Below are positions 33,812 through 42,466 of a stretch of 64,000 bases of DNA, piece after piece. Below the pieces are notes generated by a model, which saw only the letters and a list, made by a program, of their open reading frames with translations, did not search any database and was not told the origin of the DNA. Position 1 is the first letter of the stretch. The number at the start of each line of letters is the position of its first letter. The position numbers were made by a program, and so were the translations under genes. Source of the stretch: Sulfitobacter sediminilitoris (GTDB taxonomy: Bacteria; Pseudomonadota; Alphaproteobacteria; Rhodobacterales; Rhodobacteraceae); assembly GCF_010667575.1 (NCBI RefSeq), contig NZ_JAABNT010000001.1:248001-312000 (forward strand). The letters are read 5' to 3'.

Positions 33812-35530
33812 ATGAAATTGAAAACCCTACTGATGGGTGCGATCGCGTCTACCGCGCTTGCCCCAATGGTCATGGCAGAGGGTCACGAAGGTGAACGCGG
33901 TCGCGACGGAGAAGTGAAGATCATTTATTGGCAAGCGCCATCGATTCTGAACCCCTTCCTGTCCGGCGGCACTAAGGACGTTGAATCAGCCTCTCTCGTA
34001 CTGGAGCCTCTGGCCCGCTATAACGAGACCGGTGAGATGGTTCCGTTCTTGGCCGAAGAAGTCCCGACAGTTGCCAACGGCGGCGTTTCCGAGGATCTGA
34101 CCACAATCACATGGAAGATCAAAGAGGGTCTTCAGTGGTCCGACGGCACGCCTGTGACATCTGCAGACGTCAAATTCACTGCGGAATACTGCATGCATCC
34201 CGAAGGCGGCTGTGCGCAGGCCGCATTCTTTGACGGTGTTGAAATGGTCGAAGCTGTCGATGATCTGACAGTGAAGGTCACTTTCAACCAGCCCAAGCCG
34301 AATCCTTACGGTCCATTCGTCGGTGGCCAATCCCCGATCATTCAGGCTGCACAGTTTGCCGAATGCCTCGGTGCCAAGGCGCCTGAGTGCACCGAAGCCA
34401 ACTTCAACCCGATTGGTACAGGTCCTTTCGTGGTGACTGACTTCCGTCCCAACGACGTGATCACATTTGCCGCGAACGACAACTACCGTGAAGCAGGCAA
34501 GCCTGCATTTGCCTCCGTAACCTTCAAAGGCGGCGGTGACGCGGTTGCAGCGGGTCGTTCTGTTCTGGAAACGGGCGAGTTCGACTATGCCTGGAACCTC
34601 CAGCTGGCACCTGACGTGATTGCCAAGATGGAAGAAGGCGGCAAGGGCAAGGCCATCGCAGGCTTTGGTCCACTGGTTGAACGTCTGGAAATGAACCTGA
34701 CGAACCCCTCACCGGATCTGCCCCCAGAGACACGCGCAACAGTCGCAGAGCCGCACCCGTTCCTGAGCGATCTCGCGGTGCGTACAGCCCTTTCCATGGC
34801 CATCGACCGCGCACTGCTGACCGAGGTAGGTTATGGCAAGGCCGGTACGCCAACCTGCAATCTGGTTCCTGCGCCTGCGATCTATGCATCCGATAACACC
34901 GGCTGCCTGACACAGGACATCGAAGGTGCCAACGCAATGCTGGAAGAAGCTGGCTGGGTCAAAGGCTCCGACGGCATCCGCGCCAAGGATGGCGTGCGTC
35001 TGTCGATCCTGTACCAAACCTCCACGAACGCCGTACGTCAGGACTTCCAGGCCTTGATCAAAGACTGGTGGAGCCAGATCGGTGTCGAAACCGAACTGCG
35101 CAACCTTGACGCTTCCGTGTTCTTTGGCGGTGACCCAGGTTCGCCTGACACCTTCCAGAAGTTCTATGCGGACGTGGAAATGTACGCCAACACCTTCAAC
35201 GGCACTGACCCCCAGCAGTACCTGGCGGCCTACCGTTGCGGCGCCGAGCCTAAGCCTTCCAGCCAGTGGCAGGGTGAGAACATCAACCGCTTCTGCGATC
35301 CTGAGTATGACGCGCTGATCGACGAACTGGCACGCACCGGTGACATCGACAAGCGTGGTGAGATCGCGCGCAAGATGAACGACATGCTGACCAAGGACAC
35401 GATGACAATCGTACCGCTGGTCAACCGTGCCCGTGTATCTGCGCATGCTGACAGCCTTGGTGGTATCGCGCTCAACGTCTGGGACAGCGAGCTGTGGAAC
35501 ATCGCCGATTGGTACCGCATCGGCGACTGA
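33812..35530 (+). CDS. Peptide ABC transporter substrate-binding protein
   Basis: A 572-residue periplasmic binding protein of the SBP_bac_5 family. The signal peptide is MKLKTLLMGAIASTALAPMVMA, cut before EGHEGERG. Mature features are IIYWQAPSILNPFLSGG, LEPLARYNETGEMVPFLAE, the family signature KEGLQWSDGTPVTSADVKFTAEY, NPIGTGPFVV and ALSMAIDRALLTEVGYG. AGGAGAG before the ATG fixes the start. A repeated-hairpin segment follows, which usually lets the binding protein be made in excess over the permeases. Ligand is unknown; the neighbours suggest peptides or acylated amino acids. Confidence 0.93.
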   Translation: MKLKTLLMGAIASTALAPMVMAEGHEGERGRDGEVKIIYWQAPSILNPFLSGGTKDVESASLVLEPLARYNETGEMVPFLAEEVPTVANGGVSEDLTTITWKIKEGLQWSDGTPVTSADVKFTAEYCMHPEGGCAQAAFFDGVEMVEAVDDLTVKVTFNQPKPNPYGPFVGGQSPIIQAAQFAECLGAKAPECTEANFNPIGTGPFVVTDFRPNDVITFAANDNYREAGKPAFASVTFKGGGDAVAAGRSVLETGEFDYAWNLQLAPDVIAKMEEGGKGKAIAGFGPLVERLEMNLTNPSPDLPPETRATVAEPHPFLSDLAVRTALSMAIDRALLTEVGYGKAGTPTCNLVPAPAIYASDNTGCLTQDIEGANAMLEEAGWVKGSDGIRAKDGVRLSILYQTSTNAVRQDFQALIKDWWSQIGVETELRNLDASVFFGGDPGSPDTFQKFYADVEMYANTFNGTDPQQYLAAYRCGAEPKPSSQWQGENINRFCDPEYDALIDELARTGDIDKRGEIARKMNDMLTKDTMTIVPLVNRARVSAHADSLGGIALNVWDSELWNIADWYRIGD

Positions 35531-35540
35531 TTACGGTTGT

Positions 35541-35596
35541 GGCGGGGATCACCCCCGCCGCTTCAATTGCGCAGGGCAGGTTCGCCCGCCCTGCGC
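35541..35596 (+). terminator. Tandem hairpins between binding protein and permease genes
   Basis: Two perfect stems lie in a row: GGCGGGG/CCCCGCC (35541-35559, 7 base pairs) and GCGCAGGGC/GCCCTGCGC (35569-35596, 9 base pairs). Neither is followed by a long U-run. Such structures after a binding-protein gene commonly stabilise its mRNA and cause partial termination, giving unequal operon output. Confidence 0.6.
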
Positions 35597-35636
35597 CCTT
35601 CCCTTCCAGACTGATTAACAAAGGCGACGGCCCTTC

Positions 35637-36674
35637 ATGCTGACCTTCACCTTCCGACGATTGATCCTGTCAATCCCGACACTTTTGTTCATCAGCCTCG
35701 TGATCTTTGGCCTGCTACAATTGGCACCCGGCGATCCCATGGCGCAGGTGCCTTTAACCGTACCACCAGAAGTAAAACAGAAGATGCGCGAGGCACTTGG
35801 CCTTGGCGCGCCGTGGTACGTTCAATACTACAAATGGCTGATCCAGTTCTTCTGGATCGAGCCAAAGATCCTCATCGACTACCTGACCAACTCCAGCCTG
35901 CTGCTGGGCTGGTTGCCTGACACCAGCTTTTACAATGGTGAGCTGCGGGTTATCTCATGGCAGACCCGTTCGCCGGTCATGGATATCGTCATCCAGCGGA
36001 TGCCACAGACCCTCTGGGTTGTTGGGCTCAGCTATATTGTCGGTATCGTCATTGCGATCCCGATCGGCATCTATTCTGCCTACCGCCATTATTCAGTATT
36101 CGATCAGGCGGGTACGTTTATCACCATGGTTGGTTTCTCGATCCCGCCTTTCTTTACCGGTCCGCTGCTGATCGTGATCTTCTCTGTGTACCTCGGCTGG
36201 CTGCCGTCAATCTATGACACCACCCACGTCGTGACCGATTGGGCCAGCTTCAAGGTTCAGTTCTACCAGATGATCATGCCCGTCATGGTGCTGGCCTTGC
36301 AGACTACAGCCCAGATCAGCCGCTACATGCGCGGCGCGATGCTGGATAACCTCAATCAGGACTATGTGCGTACCGCCCGCGCCAAGGGCCTGCGCGAAGG
36401 CGTAGTGGTCATGGTCCACGTGCTGCGCAACTCCATGATCCCGGTCGTGACTGTGATCGCGCTTGGCATGCCAGCCATCTTTGGCGGCGCGATCATCACC
36501 GAGAACGTCTTTAAGGTGAACGGCATCGGTCAGTTGCTGTTGACCGCCCTTTTTGCAAACGATCTGCCCATGGTGATGACGCTCACGTTTATCTTCGCCA
36601 TCCTGATCGTCCTGTTTAACCTGATCGCTGATGTCCTCTACGGACTGCTTGACCCGAGGATCCGCTATGACTGA
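35637..36674 (+). CDS. Peptide ABC transporter permease 1 (DppB type)
   Basis: The 345-residue inner-membrane protein has the DppB/OppB pattern: N-terminal helix MLTFTFRRLILSIPTLLFISLVIFGLLQLAPGDP, then five more helices and the EAA loop YVRTARAKGLREGVVVMVHVLRNSMIPVV, which contacts the ATPase. An insertion of about 40 residues (SLLLGWLPDTSFYNGELR region) faces the periplasm and is seen in some long DppB members. It overlaps the second permease by 8 bases, so translation is coupled. Confidence 0.93.
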   Translation: MLTFTFRRLILSIPTLLFISLVIFGLLQLAPGDPMAQVPLTVPPEVKQKMREALGLGAPWYVQYYKWLIQFFWIEPKILIDYLTNSSLLLGWLPDTSFYNGELRVISWQTRSPVMDIVIQRMPQTLWVVGLSYIVGIVIAIPIGIYSAYRHYSVFDQAGTFITMVGFSIPPFFTGPLLIVIFSVYLGWLPSIYDTTHVVTDWASFKVQFYQMIMPVMVLALQTTAQISRYMRGAMLDNLNQDYVRTARAKGLREGVVVMVHVLRNSMIPVVTVIALGMPAIFGGAIITENVFKVNGIGQLLLTALFANDLPMVMTLTFIFAILIVLFNLIADVLYGLLDPRIRYD

Positions 36675-37665
36675 GCAAGCTGTCCCCGCCAGCCCCATCG
36701 AGGCCGATATCGAGATCTTTGGCGCACTCACGGACAAAGAGCCGCAAAAGCCGCCGCGCAGCCAGTGGAAAGACGTCTGGGACCAGTTCCGCAAACACAA
36801 GGGCGCGGTCTTTGGTGGTGGCTTCCTGATGTTCATCACTCTTGGTGTGATCCTTGGCCCATGGCTATGGGATGCCGACCCCAAGGCGCTGGACATCCGT
36901 AACAAGGACTGGCGGCCAGTCTACACTCTCTTGTGGAACGCAGACGCCAAGGCGGGATGGATACATCCCTTCGGCACCGACCAATTGGGCCGCGATATCC
37001 TCGCCCAGATGATAGCTGGTGGGCGTGTGTCCATGGCCGTTGGTTGGCTTGCCATGGGTCTTGCGCTGCTGATCGGCACCGCCATCGGTGTGCTGTCTGG
37101 CTACTTCAAGCGCCTTGATTTCCTGATGATGCGCTTTACTGATCTGGTCCTGTCCCTGCCCATCCTCCCGCTAACGCTGCTGGCCGTGACCCTGTTCCGC
37201 CAGCCCCTGAATTCCCGGTTCGGCCCCGAAGGGGGCATGTTCATTCTGATCGTGGGCATCATTGGCCTGACATCGTGGATGCAAACCGCGCGGATCGTAC
37301 GCGGCGATATTCTGGCGTTGAAAGAACGTGAGTTCATTCTGGCTGCCCGGTCCATTGGCACGACTTCTGGCAAGATCATCCGCCGTCATCTGTTGCCCAA
37401 CGTTATCTCGCCCATCATGGTTTCGGCGACGCTGGGCCTTGCCACGGCCATCATCACAGAAAGTGCGCTGAGCTTTCTCGGCGTTGGCTTTCCTTCAGAC
37501 TTCCCCACTTGGGGCAAACTGTTGGCAGATGCTGTGCAAAGAATGCAGGATTTCCCTGAGCGCGTTCTGCTGCCGGGGATTGCCATCTCACTGACAGTGC
37601 TGAGCGTGAATTACCTCGGCGACGGCCTGCGCGATGCGCTTGATCCGCGGATCAGAGGCCGCTGA
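36667..37665 (+). CDS. Peptide ABC transporter permease 2 (DppC type)
   Basis: The 332-residue protein starts with a long cytoplasmic tail, then helix KGAVFGGGFLMFITLGVILGPWLW, the typical HPFGTDQLGRDILAQMIAGGRVSM segment, and the EAA loop EFILAARSIGTTSGKIIRRHLLPNVISPIMV that couples to the ATPase. It ends DALDPRIRGR, a common DppC C terminus. The ATG at 36667 lies inside the end of permease 1. Together with the binding protein and fused ATPase it completes an importer. Confidence 0.94.
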   Translation: MTEQAVPASPIEADIEIFGALTDKEPQKPPRSQWKDVWDQFRKHKGAVFGGGFLMFITLGVILGPWLWDADPKALDIRNKDWRPVYTLLWNADAKAGWIHPFGTDQLGRDILAQMIAGGRVSMAVGWLAMGLALLIGTAIGVLSGYFKRLDFLMMRFTDLVLSLPILPLTLLAVTLFRQPLNSRFGPEGGMFILIVGIIGLTSWMQTARIVRGDILALKEREFILAARSIGTTSGKIIRRHLLPNVISPIMVSATLGLATAIITESALSFLGVGFPSDFPTWGKLLADAVQRMQDFPERVLLPGIAISLTVLSVNYLGDGLRDALDPRIRGR

Positions 37666-37920
37666 AGCGCGCGAGTGTCTGCGTGTCCTGTCAGGTAAAG
37701 CAGACGCCGCTCTGCATGTGAAATAAGAACAAAAGCCTTAAAGCGGCATCAAAGCGGCACGCGCGGACCTGCGCGCCACGTGCTGACAAACCGTTGTTCT
37801 TTGGACGGCTCTGATGTGGAATAATGTCCTCCAAAACCCCCTCTCAGGGCCTTGGGGCTGACTTGATCAACCTCGCCTCCTGCCCCAGATGGAACAGATC
37901 TTCTGAATTGGGGAAAAACC

Positions 37921-38994
37921 ATGTTCGAGGCCTTCGCTTTTGAGAATCTGACCGCACCGCAGGCGTCAGTATATTTCGCACTGATCATCGGCGCGCTTTT
38001 TGGCGTGCTGGCACAGATCACCAAGTTCTGTTTTCGCCGCGCGATTGTGGGCGAAGACAGCCGTGCTGCTGCCGGTGTCTGGCTGACCGCGCTGGGAGTT
38101 GCTGTCATAGGTACGCAAGCCGCAGTTGCTGCCGGATACATCACCTTTGACGACCACCGCTTCATGGTTTCTGACATGCCTGTACTTGCCATCGCGCTGG
38201 GTGGCCTCCTCTTTGGGGTTGGCATGGTCCTGACGCGTGGCTGCGTGTCCCGCCTGACAGTGCTAACAGGGTCCGGCAACCTGCGTGCCGCGCTAGTTGT
38301 GCTCGTCTTCGCCGTGGTGGCTCATATGACCCTCAAGGGCGTGCTGGCACCGGTGCGGACCGCGCTAGGCTCTGTAACCGTCCCCATGGGGGACACTGTT
38401 AGTCTCGCCGCCCTCCCCGGCGGTGCGCCTTTCTGGGCTGGTCTTATTGCGCTTACCGCTCTCTCTTTTGCCCTGCGTTCGGGCAACCGGGTCAGTACCC
38501 TGATACTTGCCGCGCTGATCGGTCTTCTGGTCCCTGCGGCGTGGGTCGGTACCGGCTTCATCCTCTATGATGATTTCGATCCCATCGCGCTGGAAAGCCT
38601 GTCCTTCACGTCGCCTGCTGCCGACACGCTGTTCTGGAGCATCGCAAGCACCTCTATCGCGCCGGGATTCGGTACCGGCTTGATCGCAGGTGTTCTGGGC
38701 GGAGCATTGGTCGCCAGCCTTATCTCTGGCCGCTTTCAATGGCAAAGCTTCGACTCCCCGCGCCAGACCGGTCGCTACATGGCTGGCGCATCTCTCATGG
38801 GTGTGGGCGGTGTGCTGGCAGGCGGCTGCACGTTGGGTGCCGGCCTCTCAGGTGTCCCGACACTGTCGCTTGCGGCCATCCTTGCCATTGTAATGATCGC
38901 ATTGGGGGCCAAGGCGACCCAGGCGTTGCTTAGTCAAGGTGCTTCCGCAAGCGGCGCACCATCAGCCACACGGCAGCTACAACCGGCAGAGTGA
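37921..38994 (+). CDS. YeeE/YedE-family transporter, sulfur-compound type
   Basis: The 357-residue protein has about nine helices and the cysteine motifs of the family: ITKFCFRRAIVG (about Cys39), LTRGCVSRL (about Cys103) and GGCTLGAGLSGVPTLS near residue 303. In characterised members such cysteines pass thiosulfate across the membrane by transient bonding, so sulfur uptake is the best guess. No TusA-like partner gene adjoins it, which is unusual for the family. The last 65 bases overlap the end of the convergent DUF3422 gene. Confidence 0.85.
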   Translation: MFEAFAFENLTAPQASVYFALIIGALFGVLAQITKFCFRRAIVGEDSRAAAGVWLTALGVAVIGTQAAVAAGYITFDDHRFMVSDMPVLAIALGGLLFGVGMVLTRGCVSRLTVLTGSGNLRAALVVLVFAVVAHMTLKGVLAPVRTALGSVTVPMGDTVSLAALPGGAPFWAGLIALTALSFALRSGNRVSTLILAALIGLLVPAAWVGTGFILYDDFDPIALESLSFTSPAADTLFWSIASTSIAPGFGTGLIAGVLGGALVASLISGRFQWQSFDSPRQTGRYMAGASLMGVGGVLAGGCTLGAGLSGVPTLSLAAILAIVMIALGAKATQALLSQGASASGAPSATRQLQPAE

Positions 38995-40213
38995 TCAGCG
39001 CAGTGAGCACCCCTTTGCTCGCACCCAAAACCTCGGCGGCGGGGTATAATAGGTATCCCGCCAAAGACACTGCGTAATAGCTGATTGCCACAACCGAAAG
39101 CCCCTCGACCGTTCTCTGCAACCGAAGCTGCAAGTCAGCCCGCTTGTCCATGCTGGCAAGGATTTCCTGGTTTTGGGCAGATCGTTCCACATCCACACGT
39201 GTCCGCAGAAGTTCCGATGCTCGGATCGCTCTTGCGGACATCGTCTTGAGACGGGTCTCACTGGATTGGACCGTTCGCATCGCGGGCTCGTACCGGCGCA
39301 TCATGAACTCGGCAATGCTCTGCCTGCTCAAGAAGCGGTTCTCTCGCAATGCCTCGATCCGCTGGCCAACGATAGCCCGATAGGCCCCCGTCGCGCCGAA
39401 ACGGAACGCCGTCTTGACCGACAGCTCTTCCAGTTCAACCGAAATATCCAAAAGCGCATGCAGCGTGTCTTCGGCCTTGGCCGCCGGGCCTTTCATCTGC
39501 GCCATGAGATCCGTCAGCTTGGCGTCCAGATCATTAAGCTGCGGTGCCATCCAGCGGACCATGGAAAAGCCCAGCATGGAGGCTGATTTATACATTTCGA
39601 TCTCGCACAGCCGCTGCACGATGCGGCCTGTGCGGCGTGTCCCGGTCTTGTCATCCTTGAAAAGTGCGATGCGAAGATGGCCCGCAGAATCGATGCGAAA
39701 GTCCGAGGCCACCACCGCCGCCCCCTCCAGCACATCAGCCACCGCAAGGCTTTCTGGCACGAACCAGTCTGACAGCTTTTCGCTGATCTCCTTGTCGGTC
39801 GCGGGCTTGGGCATCAGCCGGATCAGCGCTGAGGTGATCCGTCCCCCCGGCGCCTCAGACAACCAATAGTCGGGAAAAACATCGAATTCACCGGGATCGA
39901 ACGCCCGCTCCCCGGCTTCGTCGCGGAAAACGGTGTAGGTCACCAGCTCTGTGTGCTGCTCCCATTTCAGCCAGTATTTCCCCATCTCGCCATAGTAATG
40001 CGTGGCTTGTGGATCAGGCTTGGGTGCACCGTAGTGATCCAGAAGCGCGGTAAGATGTGCCAGATCGGTGCTCTTGTCCCGGTTCGCAGCATCGTCAGGC
40101 TGTTTGATCGCCAGAAACACCGCCGTGGAAGGCGCTTTGAGTGACGGAAAAGGGCGCGCGTGAAGCTCCCCGGTCAGGGCGTAGCGTTGTGGATAGTCTT
40201 TGATCGGGGCCAT
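38930..40213 (-). CDS. DUF3422-family membrane protein
   Basis: The 427-residue protein begins MAPIKDYPQRYALTGELHARPFPSL, the hallmark opening of DUF3422. It has a long helical middle part (LNDLDAKLTDLMAQMKGPAAKAEDTL and AMRTVQSSETRLKTMSARAI, likely coiled coil) and two C-terminal membrane helices (VAISYYAVSLAGYLLYP and VLTALITLPVVAAVWLMV) followed by a basic tail. Function is not known; the shape suggests a membrane-anchored coiled-coil protein. Its 3' end overlaps the convergent yeeE-type gene by 65 bases. Confidence 0.85.
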   Translation of the reverse strand: MAPIKDYPQRYALTGELHARPFPSLKAPSTAVFLAIKQPDDAANRDKSTDLAHLTALLDHYGAPKPDPQATHYYGEMGKYWLKWEQHTELVTYTVFRDEAGERAFDPGEFDVFPDYWLSEAPGGRITSALIRLMPKPATDKEISEKLSDWFVPESLAVADVLEGAAVVASDFRIDSAGHLRIALFKDDKTGTRRTGRIVQRLCEIEMYKSASMLGFSMVRWMAPQLNDLDAKLTDLMAQMKGPAAKAEDTLHALLDISVELEELSVKTAFRFGATGAYRAIVGQRIEALRENRFLSRQSIAEFMMRRYEPAMRTVQSSETRLKTMSARAIRASELLRTRVDVERSAQNQEILASMDKRADLQLRLQRTVEGLSVVAISYYAVSLAGYLLYPAAEVLGASKGVLTALITLPVVAAVWLMVRRLRKHLD

Positions 40214-40413
40214 GGGCGGGTTTCCAAGGATCGTTGTGTGATCCCATACATAGGCGATTTTTTGGAATTTGACAGAGAAAGTTTATACTTTTCAGGATGT
40301 TGGGCGTGTACATTTGCATACCGTAGCGCCACAACCCACGACAATCGCTGAAAGAATTGGAACCAACGGCCCTGCCCCGTCGTTCTGTTCCGAATTGCAG
40401 GAGCTTTCAGTCA

Positions 40414-41832
40414 GTGCCGGATCAAGACCAAAGCGAAATCAAAGCCGACGACAACAAACGTGATCTGACCAAAGGTCCGGTTTGGCGTGCGCTTGCGGGT
40501 ATGTCAGCGCCGATGAGTTTTGGTATCTTTGCGGTCCTCAGCGTGGGTCTGGCCGATGCCTTTTTCCTGAGCAAACTGGGTGGTGCTGCTCTTGCAGCGG
40601 TCGGTTTCATTTACCCGGTCACGACTGCGATCACGTCTTTGTCCATCGGTTTGAGCGCGGGTGCAAATGCGGCGCTTAGTCAGGGTGTGGGGCGCGGCGA
40701 TGACGCAGAAGCCACGCGGCGACTGGGCTTGCATGCCATTGGTTTGGGTCTAGGACTCTCTATTGCCGTCGCATTGCTTTTCTGGGCCATTTATCCACTG
40801 ATTTTCGCAGCACTTGGGGCGGGGCAGGAAGTCTCGGGTAACATTTCGGCCTACGTCCCGGTATGGGCACTCAGCTTTCCTTTTCTGGTCGTGATGATGA
40901 TCACGAATGCGGTGTTCCGCTCGCATGGGGATAGTCTCACGTCCGCATGGATTATGGTGCTTGCCGCCGTGGTGAATGTCGCCCTAAATCCCTTGCTGAT
41001 CTTTGGGATGTGGGGTCTTCCCGAGCTTGGCATGGCAGGCGCTGCTGTGGCTACACTGGCAGGCCGCATGATAGCCGTCGCGCTGGCGCTTTACATTGCA
41101 TGGCGGCGCGGTCTGTTAGGGTGGTGCGGCAGCTTGTTCTCCGGCCTATGGCAGTCCGTGCGCAAAATTCTGAATGTCGGCTTGCCAGCCGCCTTTTCCA
41201 ACGCGATCAACCCTGCTGGCATGGCGCTCGTCACGGCGGCCGTTGCAACAGTGGGTGAAGCGGCCGTAGCGGGGTTTGGTGCCGCAACGCGCATTCAATC
41301 CATGGCGCTGGTCCCGTTGCTGGCGCTTTCCTCTGGAATCGGCCCCGTGGTCGGCCAGAATTGGGGTGCGGACAAACACGACCGCGCCCAAGGAGCAACT
41401 GCCGCAGCCTTCTGGTTCTGCATGGGCTACGGTGCGCTAGTGGCAACGGTTCTGGCTCTTTTTGCGGAACCACTTGCTGGCATATTTGCTTCTGGTGATG
41501 AGGACGCAGGGTACGCTGCAATCTACCTGCGCTTTGTCGGACTGTCTTTATTCGGCTACGGACTGGTCGTGACCGCGAATGCAGCGATGAATGCGAGGGA
41601 CAAAGCGGTTTGGTCGATGAGCCTGAGCCTCGGCCGTATTTTCGCACTCTACTTACCGTTGGCTTGGGTCGGTGCGCTGAGCATGGGCTATCCCGGCATC
41701 ATCGCGGCAGCCGTGGTTGCGAATGTAATCGCAGGCTGGGCGGCAGTGATATCAGCCAAGGGCACGGGGTTGCTTGACACGGACAACGGCCTTGTGACGT
41801 TTCCATTGAAAGTGTTGCCGCAAAGGGCCTAA
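40414..41832 (+). CDS. MATE-family multidrug/toxin exporter (GTG start)
   Basis: With the GTG at 40414, which follows AGGAG by about 10 bases, the protein has 472 residues and twelve hydrophobic segments in two pseudo-symmetric halves. Typical MATE parts are GMSAPMSFGIFAVLSVGLADAFFLSKLG, SIGLSAGANAALSQGVGRGD and, in the second half, PLLALSSGIGPVVGQNWGADKHDRA. MATE proteins export cationic drugs in exchange for Na+ or H+. A TTG at 40357 could extend the protein by 19 residues but has no comparable ribosome site. Substrate unknown. Confidence 0.9.
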   Translation: MPDQDQSEIKADDNKRDLTKGPVWRALAGMSAPMSFGIFAVLSVGLADAFFLSKLGGAALAAVGFIYPVTTAITSLSIGLSAGANAALSQGVGRGDDAEATRRLGLHAIGLGLGLSIAVALLFWAIYPLIFAALGAGQEVSGNISAYVPVWALSFPFLVVMMITNAVFRSHGDSLTSAWIMVLAAVVNVALNPLLIFGMWGLPELGMAGAAVATLAGRMIAVALALYIAWRRGLLGWCGSLFSGLWQSVRKILNVGLPAAFSNAINPAGMALVTAAVATVGEAAVAGFGAATRIQSMALVPLLALSSGIGPVVGQNWGADKHDRAQGATAAAFWFCMGYGALVATVLALFAEPLAGIFASGDEDAGYAAIYLRFVGLSLFGYGLVVTANAAMNARDKAVWSMSLSLGRIFALYLPLAWVGALSMGYPGIIAAAVVANVIAGWAAVISAKGTGLLDTDNGLVTFPLKVLPQRA

Positions 41833-42044
41833 CCGATCCTGCCAACGCTTAAAGGAAAGCCGCAAGATACCGACATATGCGCGCGTTGGAATTCTGCTTC
41901 GCTTGAAAGCATCAGACAGCATCCGCCTGATTAAGGTTTGGTGCACCTTATCGCTACCGTCTGGCTTTGAGATATCATGGTAAGCGGCCCGCTTTGTGGT
42001 TGTGCCGAAGGCCACCACGTTCCAGCCGGAACGCGGGTTCCTGT

Positions 42045-42233
42045 TCAAGTGCCTTCCGATAAAGACGCCTCCAGCCACGTCTGCACATTAACGATCTCAA
42101 GCTCAGACAGGACAGCCACGAACAGCAAGACGAACGGTCCAAGGACCGGCACGAAACTTGCGCAAAAATGTGCCATTGCAACCAGAAAGAGGAAGTGACC
42201 TCCGATCAGTAGAATGCCGATTGAGACAACCAC
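42045..42233 (-). CDS. Possible 62-residue membrane mini-protein (GTG start)
   Basis: The frame MVVSIGILLIGGHFLFLVAM... runs 62 residues with two membrane-length hydrophobic stretches (about 3-22 and 26-44) and an acidic C terminus. AGGGG lies 4 bases before the GTG, which is short for a ribosome site. A second frame overlapping its 3' end continues for about 90 residues, so this could be the front of a frameshifted gene. I recognise no family; existence of the gene is doubtful. Confidence 0.3.
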   Translation of the reverse strand: MVVSIGILLIGGHFLFLVAMAHFCASFVPVLGPFVLLFVAVLSELEIVNVQTWLEASLSEGT

Positions 42234-42374
42234 AATTCCCCTCGCGGAAGTGTTCCCAAAGCCTCGGTTAACGTCGGATTAACGGCAAGGATTGGTTGAT
42301 ATAGGGCGGAGATATGGTTTCGTGACAGAAGACCAGTGACGTCGCTGATGCAACAGTTGCACAGCGCAACGACA

Positions 42375-42402
42375 AACGCCCCGCCAATTCCGGCGGGGCG
42401 TT
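42375..42402 (-). terminator. Strong terminator after pntAB
   Basis: AACGCCCCGCC and GGCGGGGCGTT form a perfect 11-base-pair stem with a six-base loop, about 65 bases after the pntB stop. Read on the minus strand it is followed by TTTGTCG, a short U-rich tail. It is the most convincing intrinsic terminator in the window. Confidence 0.8.
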
Positions 42403-42466
42403 CATAAGTCATCAAATCAAGCTGGCCCGGAGCCTACCGCTCCTGAACCCTCCTGATGCGAAGCTA

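Larger units (their letters stand above)
41833..42466. other. Gene-poor stretch between MATE and pntB
   Basis: This region of 634 bases is the longest in the window without a convincing gene. It contains the pntB terminator (42375-42402) and one hydrophobic mini-frame on the minus strand (42045-42233). The part nearest the MATE gene (41833-42044) has stop-rich frames and no recognised motif; it may be a decayed gene. Confidence 0.6.
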
